43,282 nt of DNA, taken from assembly GCA_038212325.1 (NCBI GenBank), contig JBBQUQ010000021.1, positions 1-43,282 on the forward strand, in the 5' to 3' direction. A model generated the notes under the pieces. The model worked only from the letters and a program-made list of their open reading frames with translations, was not told the DNA's origin and did no database searches. Of this stretch, positions 33,363-41,104 are shown piece after piece; position 1 is the first letter of the stretch, and the number at the start of each line of letters is the position of its first letter. This DNA is from CAIVAT01 sp038212325. Its GTDB lineage: Bacteria > Bacteroidota > Bacteroidia > Bacteroidales > FEN-979. The position numbers and the translations under genes were made by a program.

Positions 33363-33960
33363 AATGGCATCAAAACGCTTGCCTCCATGAACGGATATTA
33401 TGGTCATATCAATGATATTGACCTTTCGCTTTACCGAGGCGCCTACATCGTAAAGGATTTCTATATAGATAAAGTTGATTCTTCGTCACAACAGCGTGTG
33501 CCGTTTATTTCTTCACAGGTGATTGGACCTTTCTGTAGAATGGAAATGTAGAATGGAAATCTTTATTTCAGGGGAGGCTTGTTGGCGAACTTGAATTTAC
33601 AAATCCCCTAATGCGTTTTGCGAAAGACAAAGCAGAACCTGCTGCCATTCGATATGAATGCAGGGCTGAAAAACACAAACCTGCCCGACCTTAATGATTT
33701 TTTAAAAGCGTATGCAAATTTTGATGTTCATGAAGGAACATTTGGTTTATATACCGAAGTTGCATCAAAGGATGGAAAATTTATAGGATATGTTAAGTCG
33801 GTAATTAAGAATCTCAATGTAACAGGGCCCGAAGGCAGGTGTGATCTCTATGCTAAAAATCAGCCGGAAAAATATCTATTGTGAATTATTGTGCCTATTG
33901 TGGTGAAGAATAATGAAAATAAGAAAGACGAATCTATCTTATATCTAGGTTAAAATTTGT
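33363..33960 (+). pseudogene. DUF748-type protein, broken by duplication, insertion and deletion
   Basis: Three pieces in different frames read as one protein of the DUF748 kind: NGYYGHINDIDLSLYRGAYI with VKDFYIDKVDSSSQQRVPFI (from 33391), VEWKSLFQGRLVGELEFTNP with LMRFAKDKAEPAAI (33549-33650), and NAGLKNTNLPDLNDFLKAYA with NFDVHEGTFGLYTEVASKDG (33657-33830). The first break is exact: the 13-mer TGTAGAATGGAAA occurs twice in tandem at 33534-33546 and 33547-33559, and GATTGGACC seems to carry one extra G. Repairing both would give a continuous frame (QVIDLSVEWKSLFQ). The second break joins AEPAAI to the C-terminal part and lacks a long middle segment. The N-terminal membrane helix is also missing. 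Confidence 0.7.
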
Positions 33961-34013
33961 ATTAAAATCTAAACTTGCTTAAAGGGGATAAGCAGTTAAA
34001 ATAATTATAAAAA

Positions 34014-34790
34014 ATGAAAGCAATATGGAAAGGAGCAATAAATTTTGGTTTGGTAAACATTCCGGTGAAACTTTATAGTGCAACAGAGCAAAGCAACTTA
34101 GATCTGGATATGATTGACAGCCGCGACATGGCTAAGATTCATTTTCAACGTGTGAATGAAAATACGGGCAAAGAAGTGAAATGGGAAAATATTGCAAAAG
34201 CATATATGATGGATGGCAATTACATTTTACTTGACGATGCCGACTTTGAAGAAGCGGCTCCCGAAAAAAGTAAAATCATAGAAGTGAATCATTTTATTGA
34301 TGAGAATGAAATTGATACAATCTATTTTGAAAACTCGTATTACGTTGAACCAGAAAAATCCGGCGAAAAAGCTTATGCACTTTTGCGCGAAGCCCTTTCA
34401 AAATCGGGTAAGGTTGGTATTGCACAATTTGTTTTGAGAACAGCCGAAGCATTAACGGTAATTAAGCCATATGGCAATATTTTAGTGTTGAGTAAAATTC
34501 GCTTTGCGCAAGAAATACGAAGTACCGAAGATTTTAATCTACCTTCAAAATCAATAGTAAAACCTGCTGAATTAACAATGGCGTTAACACTCATAAACCA
34601 ATATACACAGCCCTTCAACATCGAAAAATATAAAGACGAATATGCAAGTGCATTGCTGAAAGTAATCAAAGCAAAAGCATCAGGTAAAAAAGGTAAAGTA
34701 CGCAAGCTTACGGTAGTTACTGACAAAACTGAAGACCTCATGCAACAACTTAAAGCAAGTTTATCAAAAACAAAAGCTTCTCAAAAATGA
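34014..34790 (+). CDS. ku: Ku protein, non-homologous end joining
   Basis: A 258-residue bacterial Ku. It begins with the family signature MKAIWKGAINFGLVNIPVKL and continues with the beta-barrel core (HFQRVNENTGKEVKWENIAK, YYVEPEKSGEKAYALLREAL, GIAQFVLRTAEALTVIKPYG) and a lysine-rich tail (KAKASGKKGKVRKL). As a homodimer it binds DNA ends and recruits LigD, whose start codon overlaps the Ku stop by 4 bp. Length is typical. Position in a catalase/CsbD cluster suits repair of breaks during stress or stationary phase. Confidence 0.97.
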   Translation: MKAIWKGAINFGLVNIPVKLYSATEQSNLDLDMIDSRDMAKIHFQRVNENTGKEVKWENIAKAYMMDGNYILLDDADFEEAAPEKSKIIEVNHFIDENEIDTIYFENSYYVEPEKSGEKAYALLREALSKSGKVGIAQFVLRTAEALTVIKPYGNILVLSKIRFAQEIRSTEDFNLPSKSIVKPAELTMALTLINQYTQPFNIEKYKDEYASALLKVIKAKASGKKGKVRKLTVVTDKTEDLMQQLKASLSKTKASQK

Positions 34791-37285
34791 GTTTAGCGCT
34801 ATATAAAAAGAAAAGAAGTTTTCCAGATACTCCTGAGCCTCGTGCTTTAAAAAAGTTAAAAATATCAAAGTTATCCTTTGTTGTTCAGCGGCACGATGCG
34901 TCTCATCTGCATTACGATTTCAGGTTAGAATTAGAGGGTGTTCTGAAAAGTTGGGCAGTTCCTAAAGGTCCTTCCATGATTGCAGGTGAAAAGCGCCTGG
35001 CCGTAATGGTTGAAGATCATCCATTATCTTATGGAAATTTTTATGGAGAAATTCCCACAGGAAATTATGGAGCTGGTACCGTGGAAATTTGGGACAGAGG
35101 ACAGTATAAACCTTTAGAAGAAAGTAATAACGCTGAAAAATCTTTGCTCGCACAATTACACAAAGGAGATTTAAAATTCGTTCTCAATGGCACCCATCTG
35201 AAAGGCGCCTTTGCCTTGGTGCGAATGAATGACGGAACAGAAAAAAATTGGCTGTTCATAAAAAAGAAAGATGAATATGCACTACAAAGTTATAAGATTG
35301 AAACTATTCAACCACTAAAATCAAAACATAAAAAAAAATTTAGTACAATAAAAACAGCTACTGCAAAATCAATATCAGTAAAGGCTCCTGCAGTAAATAA
35401 AACCTTGTTCCCTGCTGAAATCCCCAAGCCGATGCTTGCAAAGCAAAGCGGGCAAATTATGGATAATCCAGCCTGGTTGTATGAAATGAAGTTTGACGGA
35501 TACAGGGTAATTTCGAAAATTCAGAATGGTAAAGCAGAATTATATTCGCGTAACAGCAATAATTTTTCTGACATATTTCAAAGCATAACTGATGAACTCA
35601 ATACGATAAATGAAAATGTAATTTTAGATGGAGAGGTCGTAATAGAAAATAAAAGTGGTATCAGCGACTTTCAATTGTTGCAAAATTACCAGTCTGGCAA
35701 ACAAGGAATTCTAAAATATTATGTCTTTGATATAATCTATTTGAATGGTCACGACATTACCGGTTTTCCATTGCTGAAACGCAAAGAACTTTTGGAAGCA
35801 TTTTTTGAAAATTACAACTTCAAAAACATTTTTAATTCCGGATATCAGATTGGAGGTGGCAAAAAATTATTTGAAAAGCTTTCGGCGAAAGGGTATGAAG
35901 GCGTTATTGCCAAAGAACCTGAAAGCACTTATTTAGCAGGAAAACGTGCTGATACCTGGTTGAAAATAAAAACAACCATGATGCAGGAGGCAATTATCTG
36001 CGGCTACACTGCACCACAAAACAGCCGACAATATTTTGGTTCAGTTATACTTGGAATATACAGTGGAAAAATTCTAAAATACATAGGAAATTGCGGAACG
36101 GGATTTACGGAAGCTTCGCTTAAACGATTGCATACTGATTTTGATAAACTAAAAACTGAAAATTGTCCGTTTACATCCACACCAAAACTTACCGGCACAA
36201 AAGGAAAACCATTTTGGATAAAGCCTCAATTGGTTTGCAATATAAAATTTTTAGAATGGACTAAAGACGAACACATGCGCAACCCTGTGTTTATGGGTTT
36301 ACGTAATGACAAAGAATCAATAGAAGTTATCAATGAAAGTGCCGATGAAATAAGAAATGCATATTCAGAAAGTGAAAAAGAAAAAGTGATTACGCTATCG
36401 GGTAAGAAAGTAAAATGCACCAACCTTGATAAAATTTATTTCCCTGGCGAAGGTTATACAAAAGGCGATTTGATCAATTATTATCATAGTATAGGTAAAT
36501 TTATTTTACCTTATTTAAAATTCAGGCCGCAATCGTTGAACCGTCATCCAAATGGAATAACCGGTCAAAGTTTTTATCAAAAAGATATGGTTGTGACCCA
36601 AATCCCGGCTTGGATAAAAACGGTAAAATTGTTTTCAAAATCTAATAATGCTTACATAGATTATTTGATTTGCAATGATGCTGCTACTTTAATCTACATG
36701 GCTAATTTAGGTTGCATAGAAATTAATCCGTGGCACAGTACCTACCTTAAACCTGATGAGCCAACTTATATGATGCTTGATTTAGACCCAGGCGAAATTT
36801 CATTTGTTGATGTTGTGAATACTGCTTTGGTAATAAAAGAAATTTGCGATGAAATAAATATTCCATGCTATTGCAAAACAAGCGGAGCAACAGGTTTGCA
36901 TATTTATATTCCGTTAGCTGCTAAATATAATTATGATCATGTAAAAATATTTGCTGAAATTATGGCAACAATTGTTCATAGCCGATTGCCCGACACAACG
37001 AGTATTGAACGCAGCACAGCTAAAAGAAAAGATAAAATATATATTGACTTTCTTCAAAACCGAAAAGGACAAACTATTGCAGCGCCATACAGTGTGCGCC
37101 CCCGAGCTTATGCTACAGTCTCCACTCCACTATTGTGGAAGGAAGTAAATCATCAGCTCACACCTCAAATGTTTACCATAAAAAATACTGATCAGCGATT
37201 ATTAAAAACAGGCGATTTATGGAAACCTGTTTTACAAAAAGGTGTGATACTTGCAAAAGCATTGAAGTCAATCGAAAAATTATAA
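34787..37285 (+). CDS. ligD: multifunctional DNA ligase D (PE-LIG-POL order)
   Basis: An 832-residue NHEJ enzyme. Domain order is 3'-phosphoesterase (about 28-170; FVVQRHDASHLHYDFRLELE, WAVPKGPSM), ATP-dependent ligase (about 215-520; catalytic Lys235 in YEMKFDGYR, then ILDGEVV and EGVIAKEPES) and primase/polymerase (about 540-830; YMMLDLDPGEISFVDVV with the two metal-binding Asp, SGATGLHIYIPL, YIDFLQNRKGQTIAAPYSVR). This is the PE-LIG-POL order, as in Agrobacterium-type enzymes and Bacteroidota, and unlike the POL-first order of mycobacteria. It overlaps Ku by 4 bp, so the two are translationally coupled. Confidence 0.97.
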   Translation: MSLALYKKKRSFPDTPEPRALKKLKISKLSFVVQRHDASHLHYDFRLELEGVLKSWAVPKGPSMIAGEKRLAVMVEDHPLSYGNFYGEIPTGNYGAGTVEIWDRGQYKPLEESNNAEKSLLAQLHKGDLKFVLNGTHLKGAFALVRMNDGTEKNWLFIKKKDEYALQSYKIETIQPLKSKHKKKFSTIKTATAKSISVKAPAVNKTLFPAEIPKPMLAKQSGQIMDNPAWLYEMKFDGYRVISKIQNGKAELYSRNSNNFSDIFQSITDELNTINENVILDGEVVIENKSGISDFQLLQNYQSGKQGILKYYVFDIIYLNGHDITGFPLLKRKELLEAFFENYNFKNIFNSGYQIGGGKKLFEKLSAKGYEGVIAKEPESTYLAGKRADTWLKIKTTMMQEAIICGYTAPQNSRQYFGSVILGIYSGKILKYIGNCGTGFTEASLKRLHTDFDKLKTENCPFTSTPKLTGTKGKPFWIKPQLVCNIKFLEWTKDEHMRNPVFMGLRNDKESIEVINESADEIRNAYSESEKEKVITLSGKKVKCTNLDKIYFPGEGYTKGDLINYYHSIGKFILPYLKFRPQSLNRHPNGITGQSFYQKDMVVTQIPAWIKTVKLFSKSNNAYIDYLICNDAATLIYMANLGCIEINPWHSTYLKPDEPTYMMLDLDPGEISFVDVVNTALVIKEICDEINIPCYCKTSGATGLHIYIPLAAKYNYDHVKIFAEIMATIVHSRLPDTTSIERSTAKRKDKIYIDFLQNRKGQTIAAPYSVRPRAYATVSTPLLWKEVNHQLTPQMFTIKNTDQRLLKTGDLWKPVLQKGVILAKALKSIEKL

Positions 37286-37545
37286 AGTATTGAGTGCTTT
37301 TCTCACCATAAGTTTTATTGAGCGAAGCATGAGAAGTTTAAGCAAAAGCAATAGTTTTAGTTAAGGAAGTAAAAAAGATAATACCAAATTTATTTTTCTC
37401 AAAAAGCACCTCGATGTGCATCACGAATTGGAAGAAGACTTGTTTTTAAGCAAGTTGCACTGTCGACCGCTTTGGAAACAAAGCCGGTAAAGGATATAAA
37501 AAAAGATGAATGCAGCAAGAGAGACAAATAGGAAATAACCGATTC
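37286..37545. other. gene-less stretch with possible remnants
   Basis: No complete gene is visible between LigD and the 41-bp element. Two short open pieces (KHLDVHHELEEDLFL near 37405-37450 and DRFGNKAGKGYKK near 37468-37506) look protein-like but have no start and no recognisable family. They may be debris of deleted genes. Confidence 0.3.
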
Positions 37546-37586
37546 AAATGTGTGAATGATGTAATTTATTTACAATATTGTGTAAT
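37546..37586 (+). promoter_or_regulatory. 41-bp stress-cluster element, copy D (towards CsbD)
   Basis: Plus-strand copy, 67 bp before the CsbD start, closer than the 124-146 bp of the other copies. GTGAAT, GTAAT, TTATTT and TTGTGTAA are kept, while the CCGG centre is changed to ACAA. Gapless alignment to copy A gives 30 of 41. Confidence 0.6.
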
Positions 37587-37653
37587 GCTCTCGGCCTTTA
37601 ATGTCCCGACCTTTGTCTGGTGGAAATTCATTCACAATTTAAAACTCAAAAAA

Positions 37654-37839
37654 ATGAAATCCGAAGAAGTAAAAGGAAACTGGAATGAGCAAAAAGGTAA
37701 GCTCAAACAGAGATTTGCAGTTTTAACTGACAATGACCTGATGTATGAAGAAGGTAAAAAAGACGAGATGTTGGGGAAACTCCAAAAAAAGATCGGCAAA
37801 ACAAAAGAAGAATTTGATAAGATTATTGAAGATCTTTAA
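37654..37839 (+). CDS. CsbD family stress protein
   Basis: A 61-residue hydrophilic protein with the CsbD pattern: EEVKGNWNEQKGKLKQRFAV, LTDNDLMYEEGKKDEMLGKL, QKKIGKTKEEFDKII. CsbD proteins are among the most abundant general-stress proteins of many bacteria, of unknown mechanism. Start is ATG 37654 after CTCAAAAAA; longer upstream starts would run through the 41-bp element and are not supported. A terminator follows, so it is a single-gene unit driven from the element-bearing promoter. Confidence 0.92.
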   Translation: MKSEEVKGNWNEQKGKLKQRFAVLTDNDLMYEEGKKDEMLGKLQKKIGKTKEEFDKIIEDL

Positions 37840-37850
37840 TCAATTTACTT

Positions 37851-37898
37851 AAAAAGGCATCTTCAATCCGGACAATATGTAATGAATGATGCCTTTTT
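37851..37898 (+). terminator. terminator after CsbD (bidirectional form)
   Basis: AAAAAGGCATC (37851-37861) pairs perfectly with GATGCCTTTTT (37888-37898) over 11 bp; the loop is 26 nt. The stem lies 12 bp after the CsbD stop. Confidence 0.7.
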
Positions 37899-37951
37899 AT
37901 ACAGCGTTTTTATAAATCAACTGTTAAAAATAAATTAATAAAACAACCTCA

Positions 37952-38392
37952 ATGAAAAAAACAATTTTTTATACTGCATTTGCTTTGATAATTGGAGGCA
38001 TTGTGTTCACTTCCTGCCAATCAAAAGAGAAGAAAGTGGAAAATGCTGAGGAAAACGTACAAGCCGCAAACCAAAAATTGGACGAGGCACAACGCGAACT
38101 CAATGCGGAATATCCGTCATTTAAAAAGGATGGAGAGGCAAAAATCGCGGATAATGAAAAACGAATTGACGCGCTGAAAGCAAATCTGGACAAGCCCGGG
38201 AATGCTCCGAGGGATGAAATGCGTAAAAAGAGAATTGATGAACTGAAAGAAAAGAATGCTGCGTTAAGAACCAGGTTATATGATTATGAAAATGAACGTT
38301 CAGATTGGGAAGCATTCAAGATTGAGTTTAATCATGATATGAAAGGCATTGCAGATGCATTCAAAGATTTAGGAAAAGACAACGCGAAGTAA
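37952..38392 (+). CDS. coiled-coil lipoprotein
   Basis: A 146-residue protein with a lipoprotein signal (FALIIGGIVFTSCQSK, Cys near residue 22). The mature part is charged and nearly all helical, with heptad-like spacing (VENAEENVQAANQKLDEAQR, RKKRIDELKEKNAALRTRLY), so an elongated coiled coil anchored in the periplasm is likely. The end is DMKGIADAFKDLGKDNAK. No named domain. Such lipoproteins often sit beside CsbD/YtxH genes in Bacteroidota. The next gene begins 56 bp downstream, possibly in the same transcript. Confidence 0.75.
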   Translation: MKKTIFYTAFALIIGGIVFTSCQSKEKKVENAEENVQAANQKLDEAQRELNAEYPSFKKDGEAKIADNEKRIDALKANLDKPGNAPRDEMRKKRIDELKEKNAALRTRLYDYENERSDWEAFKIEFNHDMKGIADAFKDLGKDNAK

Positions 38393-38448
38393 AAGTTCAG
38401 GTAACAATGGAGAAAAACGACGCTTATGTCGATAAAATCAAATAACAA

Positions 38449-39201
38449 ATGAAAGAACTAGAAAACAAAGTAGCCATTGTTACCGGGGCAGGATCAGGTA
38501 TTGGAAGAGCAGTTGCATTGCTTTATGCCTCTGAAGGTGCAAAAGTAGTTGTGTCAGACATCAACGAAACAAGTGGAAACGAAACGCTGCTGCAAATAAA
38601 AAAACAAAATGGAAACGCCATTTTTATCAAAGCCGACACTTCAAAACCAACCGATAATCAATCACTTGTTGCACAAACGGTCAAACATTTTGGCGGGTTG
38701 CACATTGCCTGCAATAACGCAGGTATTGGAGGACCTTTGGTTCCTACAGGCGAATATCCCATTGATGGTTGGGACAACGTGATCAGTATCAATCTTTCGG
38801 GTGTGTTTTATGGACTTCGTTACCAGATACCTGCAATGTTAGCTTCAGGAGGTGGCAGTATAGTCAATATGTCATCCATCTTAGGCATGGTAGGAACACA
38901 AAATTTTCCTGCTTATGTAGCTGCAAAACATGGCATGGTGGGACTTACCAAAGTTGCTGCACTGGACTATGCCGACAAAAACATCCGCATTAATTCTGTC
39001 GGACCGGGTTATATCAATACCCCCTTATTGACCAATACGCTGGATGATAATACGATAAATGCTTTAGCGGGATTGCACCCTATCGGCAGATTAGGAACAT
39101 CCGAAGAAGTAGCAGAATTGGTGCTCTGGTTAAGTTCTTCAAAAGCTTCATTTGTGACAGGTTCTTATTATGCAATTGATGGTGGCTATACGGCAAAGTA
39201 A
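38449..39201 (+). CDS. SDR-family NAD(P)-dependent oxidoreductase
   Basis: A 250-residue classical short-chain dehydrogenase/reductase. Cofactor motif TGAGSGIGR (12-20), NNAG (89-92), catalytic Ser143 in NMSSILG, Tyr156 and Lys160 in PAYVAAKHG, and PGYINTP after the active site. Asp37 at the end of the second beta strand (VVSDINE) suggests NAD preference. It resembles the glucose/3-oxoacyl-reductase-like subfamily; the substrate cannot be told. It is convergent with the CheB-like gene (7 bp apart). Confidence 0.93.
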   Translation: MKELENKVAIVTGAGSGIGRAVALLYASEGAKVVVSDINETSGNETLLQIKKQNGNAIFIKADTSKPTDNQSLVAQTVKHFGGLHIACNNAGIGGPLVPTGEYPIDGWDNVISINLSGVFYGLRYQIPAMLASGGGSIVNMSSILGMVGTQNFPAYVAAKHGMVGLTKVAALDYADKNIRINSVGPGYINTPLLTNTLDDNTINALAGLHPIGRLGTSEEVAELVLWLSSSKASFVTGSYYAIDGGYTAK

Positions 39202-39208
39202 GATAAAA

Positions 39209-39820
39209 TCATTTGAATTTGTCGCTTGCAATCCGTACAATTTCTTTGGCGATATCCTCAGGTGAGAGAATAAAGTCTATGCACCCGCTGTCGATTGCAC
39301 TCTCCGGCATATCAGGCTGTATAGCTGTTTCCGGTTTTTGTGCGATGGTAATGCCCCCCGCTTCCTTAATACCACACAGCGCTTCGGCCCCATCACCATC
39401 ATAGCCTGAGACAATGACAGCAATAATTTTTCCTTCCCAATTCTTCGTTATGGAACGAAGAAAGACCGTAATTACGTCGGGCCATCCCCTGGGCTTTGAA
39501 ATCGGTTTTAATCGAAACTCATCATTCAGGACATGCAAATCCCGCTTTTCCGGGATGATGAACACGTGGTTGGGCTTTATATCAAGCCTTTCAGTGATCA
39601 GTTCAACCGGCATCGTTGTATAGCGTGGGAGAATCTCATGGAGTTGGGTGGCTACTGTTCTCAAATGATTGACAATGACGATCGCAACACCCATATCAGC
39701 CGGAAGATGCTTTAGCAAACGCGTATATGCATCGAGCCCGCCAGCGGAACCGCCCACACAAACAACAGGAAAATCTTTTGCGGAATTTCCGCCCGCATCT
39801 ATCTCCAATTTTGAATCCAT
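39209..39820 (-). CDS. CheB-type methylesterase domain protein (no receiver)
   Basis: A 203-residue single-domain protein of the CheB methylesterase/deamidase family. Catalytic residues are visible: Ser25 in CVGGSAGGLDA, His52 in IVNHL and Asp143 in SGYDGDGAEAL. The N-terminal receiver domain of chemotaxis CheB is absent, and there are no chemotaxis genes nearby. Stand-alone CheB domains also occur in CheB/CheR-PAS sensor systems, so it may act on a non-chemotaxis target. A 51-residue membrane protein is encoded directly upstream (2 bp gap). Confidence 0.9.
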   Translation of the reverse strand: MDSKLEIDAGGNSAKDFPVVCVGGSAGGLDAYTRLLKHLPADMGVAIVIVNHLRTVATQLHEILPRYTTMPVELITERLDIKPNHVFIIPEKRDLHVLNDEFRLKPISKPRGWPDVITVFLRSITKNWEGKIIAVIVSGYDGDGAEALCGIKEAGGITIAQKPETAIQPDMPESAIDSGCIDFILSPEDIAKEIVRIASDKFK

Positions 39821-39822
39821 GG

Positions 39823-39978
39823 TTATTTTATTTGATCAATCTTTGCAATTCTTTTTCTGCGACGCAGTTTTTTAATAATAAAATAACTGATGAGGAAAAA
39901 AGCCAAAATGAGAATACCGGCAACCGGGGTAACCCATACTCCCAAACCAATACCCGATCCCCAGAAATGATCATTCAT
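39823..39978 (-). CDS. 51-residue single-helix membrane protein
   Basis: Too short for usual gene calls but convincing: NDHFWGSGIGLGVWVTPVAG, a membrane helix (ILILAFFLISYFII), then a strongly basic stop-transfer end (KKLRRRKRIAKIDQIK). Length, hydrophobic profile and positive-inside tail are those of a real bitopic protein. Its stop lies 2 bp before the CheB-like start on the same strand, so the two are coupled and the small protein may anchor or regulate the enzyme (inference). Confidence 0.6.
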   Translation of the reverse strand: MNDHFWGSGIGLGVWVTPVAGILILAFFLISYFIIKKLRRRKRIAKIDQIK

Positions 39979-40045
39979 GATTTATGTATTTGGTTAATTG
40001 ACATATATTTGTTTAATTTGCATGAACTGTCAGTTGTTAGGTTGG

Positions 40046-40867
40046 TCAACTCTTGAGAAAGACGAGCAGATCGGAGTTGAGCTGATTTTTATGTGTATCG
40101 GCAAGGCCGTGCGGCCCGCCCGGATATATTTTCAGTGTTGCGTGCTTAACAATTTTAGATGTGAGCATAGCCGAAGCTGCGATCGGCACGATCTGGTCAT
40201 CATCGCCATGGATGATGAGGGTCGGTTTGTCGAACTTTTTGAGGTCCTCTGTAAAATCTGTCTCCGAAAAAGCTTTGATGCATTCCAGTTCATTCCGGAG
40301 ACCACCTTGCATGCCCTGGAACCAGAACGCGTCACGCATGCCCTGCGTTACCTTGTGATCCTTGCGGTTGGCTCCAAAGAATGGAGTTGTCAGATCCCTG
40401 AAGAACTGAGAGCGATCGGCAACCACGCCGGCCCTGATGTCGTCAAACGCTTTAACCGGCAGCCCGGCAGGGTTCGCCTCCGTTTTAACCATCAATGGTG
40501 TAACCGCACCCATCAGGACAACCCTGGCCAGGCGCGATGTTCCATGGCGCCCAATGTAACGGGCCGCTTCACCACCGCCGGTGGAATGTCCTACCAGGGT
40601 TGCATCTTTCAGGTCGAGGGTTTCAAACAATTCCGCCAGGTCGTCGGCATAGGTATCCATTTCGTTACCATTCCATGGTTGGCCTGATCGTCCATGACCG
40701 CGACGGTCATGGGCAATGCAACGGTAACCATGTGAAGCCAGGAAGACCATCTGGTATTCCCATGCGTCGGCATTGAGGGGCCAGCCGTGGCAGAAAACAA
40801 CAGGTTTGCCGGAGCCCCAGTCCTTATAGTAGATTTGCGTATTGTCCTTTGTTATGAATGTATTCAT
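40046..40867 (-). CDS. alpha/beta hydrolase, non-heme chloroperoxidase type
   Basis: A 273-residue alpha/beta-hydrolase. Oxyanion motif CHGWPL (26-31), HDRRGHGRS (53-61), nucleophile Ser95 in GHSTGGGEAARYIGRHG, the acid Asp in IIHGDDDQIVP (219-227) and His252 in GPHGL. The GHSTGG elbow and the overall pattern are those of bacterial cofactor-free haloperoxidases/perhydrolases, which are esterases that can make peracids from H2O2; the true substrate is probably an ester. The start has GGAG about 7 nt upstream. Copy C of the 41-bp element lies 145 bp upstream, pointing at it. Confidence 0.92.
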   Translation of the reverse strand: MNTFITKDNTQIYYKDWGSGKPVVFCHGWPLNADAWEYQMVFLASHGYRCIAHDRRGHGRSGQPWNGNEMDTYADDLAELFETLDLKDATLVGHSTGGGEAARYIGRHGTSRLARVVLMGAVTPLMVKTEANPAGLPVKAFDDIRAGVVADRSQFFRDLTTPFFGANRKDHKVTQGMRDAFWFQGMQGGLRNELECIKAFSETDFTEDLKKFDKPTLIIHGDDDQIVPIAASAMLTSKIVKHATLKIYPGGPHGLADTHKNQLNSDLLVFLKS

Positions 40868-41012
40868 CGTATTTCTCCTTTATTGTTTGTCTGCGTTATC
40901 TTCAGGGTTCAATTCTTTTTCCTCTATGTCTAATTTTCCATTTGGGTGTTTTTTATTATATGGCCGTTGAAAGTTGAATAAATCAAAGGTGAATATTTTT
41001 ACTCCGAAATCT

Positions 41013-41053
41013 GTTACACACTTCCCGAAATAAGTTATATCATTCCCACATTC
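41013..41053 (-). promoter_or_regulatory. 41-bp stress-cluster element, copy C (towards the hydrolase)
   Basis: Read on the minus strand it aligns without gaps to copy A (32 of 41). GTATAA-like centre, TTATTTCGGGAA and GTGTGTAAC are visible. It lies 145 bp before the hydrolase start and 51 bp after the end of the EgtD gene, so it belongs to the hydrolase. Confidence 0.65.
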
Positions 41054-41104
41054 TCATTCAATCGCACCAGAAATCAGAAAAAAAGCAATCACGACGGGCC
41101 ATCA

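Noticed and set aside
37395..37506. Possible hemerythrin-like remnant (HHELEED)
   Set aside because: Only a few matching residues, no start codon and no further iron ligands.
38407..38445. 12-residue frame between the lipoprotein and the SDR gene
   Set aside because: Too short and without conserved features; it could be a leader peptide but nothing supports that.
40881..41012. Open minus-strand frame ending in KKHPNGKLDIEEKELNPED before the hydrolase
   Set aside because: It looks protein-like at its end, but has no usable start codon and runs through copy C of the 41-bp element; possibly debris of a lost gene.
27945..41053. The 41-bp elements as a conserved short peptide
   Set aside because: All four can be read in one frame as N-x-I/V-x-Y/F...C-V, but three first residues and downstream parts differ, there is no shared start codon, and base changes do not favour third positions. 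A DNA element explains them better.
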